From Bolinopsis microptera (Eukaryota; Ctenophora; Tentaculata; Lobata; Bolinopsidae), in contig NC_087080.1 in assembly GCF_026151205.1 (NCBI RefSeq), positions 16,069,337 through 16,092,836 of the forward strand: a stretch of DNA of 23,500 nucleotides. Reading direction: 5' to 3'. Shown here piece after piece: positions 1 through 9,100 of this stretch. Position numbers and translations under genes: made by a program. Position 1 is the first letter of the stretch; each line of letters opens with the position of its first letter. Under the pieces are notes generated by a model. The model had not been told where the DNA came from and made no database searches. It saw only the letters and a program-made list of their open reading frames with translations.

Positions 1-50
1 TAAACAAACCAATAATATACTTATTATTTAATCTCTAAACCGTTAATCAG

Positions 51-175
51 GCAACCTAGTAATGTGGAGGATCCCTAATTCTGTAATGGAGAGTGCCACG
101 CTGTTCCGTGATCATCGAACCAAGGAGGGAAACTTCAGGGATTCTCACTTTGTGCCTCCTCAACTGCTTGACAAG
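51..175 (+). CDS. Exon 1 (visible) of the unrecognised gene
   Basis: The reading frame runs from about 51 to 175 and ends at a strong donor (AAG|GTGAGT at 176). It encodes about 41 residues including the segment RDHRTKEGNFRDSHFVPPQL. An acceptor-like AG lies at 49-50 with a weak pyrimidine tract, so the exon may start there, or translation may begin at ATG 62 or ATG 86. The following intron (176-403) is AT-rich, with an (AT)n stretch near 330-350. Confidence 0.5.
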
Positions 176-3100
176 GTGAGTCCACCAGTCCTCTACTACC
201 ATTGTGCTTCCTTCTGGCTACAGATTTTAGATGTCCATTTACCACTTTACCACAGTACGTGTCATATGTATTGCGCCCTCTTTCTCGTGGGGGGCCGGGG
301 GGCGGACACTACATTATCATCCACTCTGATTATTATATATATATATTATATGCATGACGAATGTACATAATATAATGTTGACATCTGTTAAATTACTCCT
401 CAGTTGTTCATAGATCGGGCGAAGGGTTATGATAACACTGGCCAAGTGACAGTGTGGGGCCTTGCTGAACAAATTAAACCTTTGTCACGGCACATAGATG
501 AAGTTCTGCCCCAGATGTGGCTGACTCGAAAAACTGTCCTTTTGACAGAAAAACAGTCCATGTTTTTGAGTGGTCCCCATGGGTGGAGAGCAATGTTCCC
601 TCAATTTGAGGACCAGGTTAGTATTTTTAAAAATCAGTGTGTATTTTCTCTACCATATAAGACAGAGGCACATATTAGGTGCGGTAAAAAAATCGAAATT
701 ATGCGGTACCGCACCCGACTATAAAGGTAAAATGTGCGGTAAGGTGCGGTAAATTTTAACCAATTATGCGGCAAATGTGCGGCGATTTTTTCGAAATTTG
801 TGCGGGAATTGTGCGGTTTTCTTTTGCATTTTCTCAAGGACTTTGGAAATTCTAAACGTATAACCGCCGCTCTTATCAAAAATAGGTCTGTTTATGTGTT
901 ACTGAGGGTGTAGTTCTTTACTAAGACTATGATTGAACCTATATTGAGATTCAGTTATCTGAGAACAGTGACTTGATCTGGTAGAGATCAGGAGACAGTT
1001 ATTTGAAGACGCCTCTTGATAGAGTCGATCAGATCCCATGCGTGATCGCAAATATGTGACACGCTTGTTGGCATTGATTGTCAGTACTTGTAAACCATTT
1101 GATCCAAGATCCATTGAGCCCACAATAAAGCCAACGCTACATTCTACAACGAATAGAGCTCATCACCCTTTTACACCTACTTCAGCTTCTTCTATTATCA
1201 CCTACTTTGGATCATGGAATCTACTCAACAACTTCAACCCCTGATATAGAGTAATCAGATGTGGTGAAGTTACGAATGATAACTGATACACTATAATCGA
1301 AGTACGGTAATGACGAGGGTTCCATAACGGCCTGGTTCACGGTCCCGAAAGGGCCTGGGTCACGGTCCCGAAAGGGCCTGGGTAACGGTCCCGAAAGGGC
1401 CTGGGTCACGGTCCCGAAAGGGCCTGGGTCACGTGGCCTAAGCATGAGTTCCAAAAGGGCCTGGGTCACGGTCCCGAAAGGGCCTGGGTCAGGGTACCGA
1501 AAGGGCCTGGGTAACGGTCCCGAAAGGGCCTGGGTCACGGTCCCGAAAGGGCCTCGGTCACGTGGCTTAAGCATGAGTTCCAAAAGGGCCTGGGTCACGG
1601 TCCCGAAAGGGCCTGGGTAACGGTCCCGAAAGGGCCTCGGTAACGTGGTAACCGGGTCACGTGGCCTAAGCATGAGTTCCAAAAGGGCCTGGGTCACGGT
1701 CCCGAAAGGGCCTGGGTCACGTGGCCTAAGCATGAGTTCCAAAAGGGCCTGGGTCACGGTCCCGAAAGGGCCTGGGTCAGGGTCCCGAAAGGGCCTGAGT
1801 CACGGTCCTATAAAAGGGCCCGACTTTTAACATATTTTGGTTTTTACACTCGAAAATCTTACCGCGAAAATTTCAAAATTATGCAAAATTACGCGGAAAA
1901 TGCTAGATTATGCGGAAATATGCAGATAATCACAAAATGTGCAGAAATGAGCGGAAAACAATAAATTATGCGGAAGTGTGCGGAAAACGGTAAATTGTGC
2001 GATCCCGCACCCATCGCACCTAATATGTGCCCATGATATAAGAATATTAGTCGCATATTTTGTCGCCACTTTCGATTTTAACTTTAACTTTTTACAATTT
2101 AAACTATCTTATATCAATTTGAACTGACCTCTAACACCTCTACAGGTCGCCTATTCGTTCAGCAATTCTTACGATAGTGTTGAAATAGTTGGTGATTCTG
2201 AATCAGTATCACAAATAGAGAATACCCTGGAAAAGTTCACCACAGAGATCTGGACTGTTTTTCAATTCCCTCCGGGCAAGGAGAAAGTGTATTGGAACTT
2301 CCGGTTGTCGGAAAAAGTGAAGAAAGAATTTCCCAGGGTCAGTGAAAGTTTTGATATTCATGAGGATTCAAGTTTTTGGTGGATTGATCAAACAATAAGA
2401 ATTACCACTTTTTCATGATATCAAACCGTAAATTTACAGCATCACTTTTAATTCGGCAATTTTCAAAATTATTAGACTACCTTAGTTCCCAACAAATTTT
2501 TCTCGCTGAAATTTTTTGCACATAATTAATGTAACATAGAATTAAATCAATGGGCCAAAATTTGTGAATTAATATTTTGTCACGTCATATCTTTATTCTT
2601 TAGTTAAACAAGTAGTAATACTCGGCTGGTCAGTGGTTGAAGAAATAATACGTCTGTCGTCTATTGAACTTAACTTAAATGTTCTTGTCGTCCCATTCTT
2701 CTTTATTAACTATGCTTTTCTTCCTTTCCCCCCTCTCAGTGTCCCCCCTCTCAGTGTCCCCCCTCTCAGTGTCCCACCCCCTCTCAGTGTCCCACCCCCT
2801 CTCAGTGTCCCCCCCCTCTCAGTGTCCCACCCCCTCTCAGTGTCCCCCCCTCCTCTCAGTGTCCCCCCTCTAAGTGTCCCACCCCCTCTCAGTGTCCCAC
2901 CCCCTCTCAGTGTCCCCCCTCTCAGTGTCCCACCCTCTCTCAGTGTCCCCCCTCTCAGTGTCCCACCCCCTCTCAGTGTCCCCCCTCTCAGTGTCCCACC
3001 CCCTCTCAGTGTCCCCCCTCTCAGTGTCCCACCCCCTCTCAGTGTCCCCCCTCTCAGTGTCCCACCCCCTCTCAGTGTCCCCCCTCTCAGTGTCCCACCC

Positions 3101-6100
3101 GGGGGGGGGGGGGGGGGGGGGGATCATGTTTTTTGTCCGTTTGGCAGCTATATTTTCAAAACGGACAAAAAATAAAGCGGACAAAAACGGACAAAGACGG
3201 ACAAAAACGGACAAAAACGGACAAAAAATAACAGAAATTGAAATAACATTTAGATGCTTCCTCCTCTTCTTCCTCCTCCTCCTCCTCCTCCTCCTCCTCC
3301 TCCTCCTCCTCTTCCACCTCCTCAGTCATCCTCGTCAGTCCTCATCCTCCTCCTGGGTCCTCCTCCTGAGTCCTCCTCCTGAGTCCTCCTCCTCCTCCTC
3401 TTCATCCTCCTCATATTCCTCCTCAGTCCTCAGTCCTTCTCCTCAGTCCTCCTCCTCAGTCCTCCTCCTCAGTCCTCCTCCTCATCCTTCTCCTCAGTCC
3501 TCTTCAGTCCTCCTCCTCAGTCCTCCCCCAGTCCCCCTCCTCCTCCTTCTATTCAGTCCTCTTCCTCATCCTCCTAAGTTCTCCTCAGTCCTCCTCCTTC
3601 TCAGTCCTCCTGAGTCCTCCTCCTGAGTCCTCCTCCTGAGTCCTCCTCCTGAGTCCTCCTCCTGAGTCCTCCTCCTCCTCCTCCCCCTCCCTCTCAGTCA
3701 TCCTCCTCAGCCATCCTCCTCAGCCATCCTCCTCAGTCCTCCTCAGTCCTCCTCCTCTGCAGTCCTCATCATCCTCCTCAGTCCTCCTCCTCCTGGGTCC
3801 TCCTCCTCCTCTTCATCCTCCTCCTCTTCCTCCTCAGTCCTCAGTCCTTCTCCTCAGTCCTCCTCCTCCTCCTCCTCCTCAGTTCTCCTCCTTCTCATTC
3901 CTCCTTCTGAGTCCTCCTCATTCCTCCTTCTGAGTCCTCCTCCTCCTCTTTCTCCTGAGTCCTCCTCCTGGGTCCTCTTTCTCCTCCTCCTCCTCAGTCC
4001 TCCTCCTCCTCCCTCTCAGTCATCCTCCTCAGTCATCCTCCTCAGCCATCCTCCTCAGCCATCCTCCTCAGCGATCCTCCTCAGCGATCCTCCTCAGTAC
4101 TCCTCAGTCCTCCTCCTTCTCAGTCCTCCTCAGGTCTCCTCCTCAGTCATCCTTCTCCTCCTCCTCCTGGGGGGATCCTGTTCTTTATCCGTTTTTTCCG
4201 TTCAAAACCCTATATTATCAAAACAGACAAAAACGGACAAAACGGACACCTCCTCCTCCTGATCCTCCTCCTCCTCAGTCTTCCTCAGTCATCCTCCTCC
4301 TCCTCCTGAGTCCTCCTCCTCCTGGGTCTTCCTGATCCTCCTCAGTCCTCTTCCTCCTCCCCTCCTCAGTCCTTCTTGTACTCCTCCTCGTCCTCAACAG
4401 TCCTCCTTCTCCCCAGTCCTCCTCCTCCTCCTCCTGGGGCCTTTTCCTGGGTCCTCCTCCTGGGTCCTCATCCTCCTGGGTCCTCCTCCTCCTGCTTCTC
4501 CTCCTCAGTCCTTCTCCTCCTCAGTCCTTCTCCTCTTCCTCCTCCTCCTCAGTCTTCCTCATATTCCTCAGTCCTCCCCCAGTCACCCTCCTCCTCATCC
4601 TCCTCATCAGTCCTCCTTCTCCTTAGTCCTCCTCCTCAGTCCTCACTCCTCCTCCTCCTCCTCCTGGGTTCTCCTCCTGGATCCCTCTTCTCCTCCTCAG
4701 TCCTTCTCCTCCTCCTCAGTTATCCTCCTCCTCCTCCTTCTCCTCCTGGGTCCTCCTCCTTCTCCTCACCAGTCCTCCTCCTCAGTCCTCCTCATCCTCT
4801 TCATCCACTTACTTCTCCTCCTCATCAGTCCTCCTCAGTCCTCCTCCTCAGTCCTCCTCCTCCTCGTCATCAGTCCTCATCAGTCCTCCTCCCAAGTCAT
4901 CCTCCTCCTCCTGGGGCCTTTTCCTGTGTCCTCCTCCTCCTAGGTCCTCCTCCTCAGTCCTCCTCCTCTTCCTTCTCCTCAGTCCTTCTCCTCCTCAGTC
5001 CTTCTCCTCTTCCTCCTCCTCAGTCCTCATCCTCCTCCTGAGTCCTCCTCCTGGGTCCTCCTCCTGAGTCCTCCTCCTCCTCCTCTTCATCCTCCTCCTC
5101 TTCATCCTCCTCATCTTCCTCCTCAGTCCTCAGTCCTTCTCCTCAGTCCTCCTCCTCAGTCCTCCTCCTCATCCTTCTCCTCAGTCCTCTTCAGTCCTCC
5201 TCCTCAGTCCTCCCCCAGTCCCCCTCCTCCTCCTTCTATTCAGTCATCCTCCTCATCCTCCTAAGTTCTCCTCAGTCCTCTTCCTTCTCAGTCCTCCTGA
5301 GTCCTCCTCCTGAGTCCTCCTCCTGAGTCCTCCTCCTGACTCCTCCTCCTCCTCCTCCCCCTCCCTCCTCCTGAGTCCTCCTCCTGAGTCCTCCTCCTGA
5401 CTCCTCCTCCTCCTCCTCCCCCTCCCTCTCAGTCATCCTCCTCAGCCATCTTCCTCAGCCATCCTCCTCAGTCCTCCTCAGTCCTCCTCCTCCTGGGTCC
5501 TCATCATCCTCCTCAGTCCTCCTCCTCCTGGGTCCTCCTCCTCCTCTTCATCCTCCTCCTCTTCCTCCTCAGTCCTCAGTCCTTCTCCTCAGTCCTCCTC
5601 CTCCTCCTCCTCCTCCTCAGTTCTCCTCCTTCTCATTCCTCCTTCTGAGTCCTCCTCATTCCTCCTTCTGAGTCCTCCTCCTCCTCTTTCTCCTGAGTCC
5701 TCCTCCTGGGTTCTCTTTCTCCTCCTTCTCCTCAGTCCTCCTCCTCCTCCCTCTCAGTCATCCTCCTCAGTCATCCTCCTCAGCCATCCTCCTCAGCCAT
5801 CCTCCTCAGCGATCCTCCTCAGCGATCCTCCTCAGTACTCCTCAGTCCTCCTCCTTCTCAGTCCTCCTCAGGTCTCCTCCTCAGTCATCCTTCTCCTCCT
5901 CCTCCTGGGGGATCCTGTTTTTTATCCGTTTTTTCCGTTCAAAACCCTATATTATCAAAACGGACAAAAAATAGAGCGGACAAAAACGGACAAAAACGGA
6001 CACCTCCTCCTCCTCCTCCTCCTCCTCCTCCTCCTCCTCCTCCTCCTCCTCAGTCTTCCTCAGTCATCCTCCTCCTCCTCCTGAGTCCTCCTCCTGGGTC

Positions 6101-9100
6101 CTCCTCCTCCTGGGTCTTCCTGATCCTCCTCAGTCCTCTTCCTCCTCCCCTCCTCAGTCCTTCTTTTACTCCTCCTCGTCCTCAACAGTCCTCCTTCTCC
6201 CCAGTCCTCCTCCTCCTCCTCCTGGGGCCTTTTCCTGGGTCCTCCTCCTGGGTCCTCATCCTCCTGGGTCCTCCTCCTCCTGCTTCTCCTCCTCAGTCCT
6301 TCTCCTCCTCAGTCCTTCTCCTCCTCAGTCCTTCTCCTCTCCCTCCTCCTCCTCAGTCTTCCTCATATTCCTCAGTCCTCCCCCAGTCACCCTCCTCCTC
6401 ATCCTCCTCAACAGTCCTCCTTCTCCTTAGTCCTCCTCCTCAGTCCTCACTCCTCCTCCTCCTCCTCCTGGGTTCTCCTCCTGGATCCCTCTTCTCCTCC
6501 TCAGTCCTTCTCCTCCTCCTCAGTTATCCTCCTCCTCATCCTTCTCCTCCTTGGTCCTCCTCCTTCTCCTCACCAGTCCTCCTCCTCAGTCCTCCTCATC
6601 CTCTTCATCCACTTACTTCTCCTCCTCATCAGTCCTCCTCAGTCCTCCTCCTCAGTCCTCCTCCTCCTCGTCATCAGTCCTCATCAGTCCTCCTCCCAAG
6701 TCATCCTCCTCCTCCTGGGGCCTTTTCCTGTGTCCTCCTCCTCCTGGGTCCTCCTCCTCAGTCCTCCTCCTCTTCCTTCTCCTCAGTCCTTCTCCTCCTC
6801 AGTCCTTCTCCTCTTCCTCCTCCTCAGTCTTCCTCCTCCTCCTCAATCCTTTCCCCAGTCACCCTCCTCCTCATCCTCATCCTCCTCATCAGTCCTCCTT
6901 CTCCTTCCCAGTCCTCCTTCTCAGTCCTCCTCCTCCTCCTTCTCCTCAGTCCTTCTCCTCCTCAGTCCTTCTCCTCTTCCTCCTCCTCAGTCTTCCTCCT
7001 CCTCCTCAATCCTTTCCCCAGTCACCCTCCTCCTCATCCTCATCCTCCTCATCAGTCCTCCTTCTCCTTCCCAGTCCTCCTTCTCAGTCCTCCTCCTCCT
7101 CCTCTTCTTCCTGGTTCCTCCTTCTCCTCCTCAGTCTTCTTCCTCCTTCTACTCCTCAGTCCTCCTCCTCCTCAATCCTCCTCTTCCTCCTAAGTCCTCC
7201 CCTCCTCAGTCCTCCTAAGTCCTCCCCTTCTCAGTCCTCCTCCTCATCAGTCCTCTTCACCAGTCCTCCTCCTCAGTCCTCCTTATCCTCATCCTTCATC
7301 TCCTTCCTTCATCTCCTTTCTCCTCCTCATCCTCCTCATACACCTCCTTCTCCTCATCAGTCCTCCTCCTCACTGCTCACTCCTTCTCCTCCTCCTCATC
7401 CTCCTCCTCCTTAGTCCTCTTTATCAGTCCTCATCAGTCCTCCTCCTCCCCAGTCCTCCTTTTGGGGCCTTTTCCTGGGTCCTCCTCCTGGGTCCTCCTC
7501 CTCTTGGGTCCTCCTCCTCATCCTTCTCCTTAGTCCTCCTCCTCCTCAGTCCTCCTCTTGAGTCCTTCTTCTCCTCCTCCTCCTATTCATTCCTCCTCCT
7601 CAGTTCTCCTTCTCAGTCTCACTCCTCCTTCTCAGTCCTCCTCCTCCTCTTCTTCCTGGTTCCTCCTCTTGGGTCCTCCTTCTCCTCCTCAGTCCTCCTC
7701 CTCTTCCTCCTCTTCCTGGGTCCTCCTGATCCTCCTCAGTCTTCTTCCTCCTTCTACTCCTCAGTCCTGCTCCTCCTCAATCCTCCTCTTCCTCCTAAGT
7801 CCTCCCCTCCTCAGTCCTCCTAAGTCCTCCCCTTCTCAGTCCTCCTCCTCATCAGTCCTCTTTACCAGTCCTCCTCCTCAGTCCTCCTTATCCTCATCCT
7901 TCATCTCCTTTCTCCTCCTCATCCTCCTCATACACCTCCTTCTCCTCATCAGTCCTCCTCCTCACTCCTCAGTCCTTCTCCTCCTCCTCCTCCTCCTCGT
8001 CCTTAGTCCTCTTTATCAGTCCTCATCAGTCCTCATCGGTCATCCTCCTCCCCAGTCCTCCTCATGGGGCCTTTTCCTGGGTCCTCCTCCTGGGTCCTCC
8101 TCCTCTTGGGTCCTCCTCAAGAAAACAACAATTTCAAGAAAACAAGTCCTTCTTCTTTCCTCCTCTTGAGTCCTTCTTCTCCTCCTCCTCCTATTCATTT
8201 CTCCTCCTCAGTTCTCCTTCTCAGTCTCACTCCTCCTCAGCCCCCCTCCTCTCCCTCCTCAGTCCCCCTCCTCTCAGTGTCCCCCCTCCTCTCATTGTCC
8301 CCCCTCTCAGTGTCCCACCCCCTCTCAGTGTCCCCCCTCCTCTCAGTGTCCCACCCCCTCTCAGTGTCCCCCCTCTCAGTGTCCCACCCCCTCTCAGTGT
8401 CCCACCCCCTCTCAGTGTCCCCCCTCTCAGTGTCCCCCCCTCTCAGTGTCCCCCCTCTCAGTGTCCCACCCCCTTTCAGTGTCCCACCCCCTCTCAGTGT
8501 CCCCCCTCTCAGTGTCCCCCCTCTCAGTGTCCCACCCCCTCTCAGTGTCCCACCCCCTCTCAGTGTCCCACCCCCTCTCAGTGTCCCACCCCCTCTCAGT
8601 GTCCCACCCCCTCTCAGTGTCCCACCCCCTCTCAGTGTCCCACCCCCTCTCAGTGTCCCCCCTGTCAGTGTCCCACCCCTTCTCAGTGTCCCCCCTTTCA
8701 GTGTCCCACCCCCTCTCAGTGTCCCCCCTCTCAGTGTCCCACCCCCTCTCAGTGTCCCCCCTTTCAGTGTCCCACCCCCTCTCAGTGTTCCACCCCCTCT
8801 CAGTGTCCCCCCTCTCAGTGTCCCCCCTCTCAGTGTCCCCCCTCTCAGTGTCCCAACCCCTCTCAGTGTCCCACCCCCTCTCAGTGTCCCACCCCCTCTC
8901 AGTGTCCCCCCTCTCAGTGTCCCCCCCCCTCTCAGTGTCCCCCCTCTCAGTGTTTCACCCCCTCTCAATGTCCCCTTTCTCAGTGTCCCACCCCCTCTCA
9001 GTGTCCCACCCCCTCTCAATGTCCCACCCCTCTCAGTGTCCCACCCCCTCTCAGTGTCCCACCCCCTCTCAGTGTCCCCCCTCTCAGTGTCCCACCCCCT

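Larger units (their letters stand above)
663..2035. mobile_element. Non-autonomous hAT-type DNA transposon
   Basis: The ends are inverted repeats: the left begins CAGAGGCACATATTAGGTGC at 663, and the complement of the right end begins CATGGGCACATATTAGGTGC (19 of the first 21 bases match). An 8-bp direct repeat ATATAAGA flanks the element exactly (655-662 and 2036-2043). Eight-base target duplications and CA-starting termini with G at the fifth base are established hAT features. Both subterminal regions (about 680-820 and 1860-2010) carry many copies of a TGCGG motif on opposite strands, like hAT transposase-binding repeats. No transposase is encoded. The element sits in the intron between 617 and 2145. 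Confidence 0.9.
3255..8250. repeat. TCC-rich polypyrimidine satellite with AGTCC spacers
   Basis: About 5 kb is built from CCTCCTCCTCAGTCC-like units of variable length (mostly 7-16 bp) with variants CCTGGGTCC, CCTGAGTCC and CAGCCATCC. The + strand is almost pure pyrimidine except for the AG/GGG cores. Larger duplications are superimposed (see separate entries). Open frames of 160-290 codons occur, rich in Ser, Pro and Leu, but no start context, domain or frame conservation supports coding. Confidence 0.95.

Noticed and set aside
634-1244. Short open frames on both strands in the first kilobase after exon 2
   Set aside because: They lie in the hAT element and intron. Codon content and lack of any motif give no support for a transposase or gene.
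1221-1757. A 178-codon minus-strand open frame
   Set aside because: It is produced by the 23-bp minisatellite, and the peptide repeat shifts with every array irregularity. There is no independent sign of coding.
2338-2418. Read-through of exon 3 as the natural C-terminus of the first gene
   Set aside because: Possible, but a GTCAGT donor is present, the downstream exon at 10684 has matching phase, and no poly(A) signal follows the TGA. Kept only as an alternative.
2727-3100. CRISPR-like array
   Set aside because: The units are contiguous short tandem repeats without unique spacers, in a eukaryotic intron.
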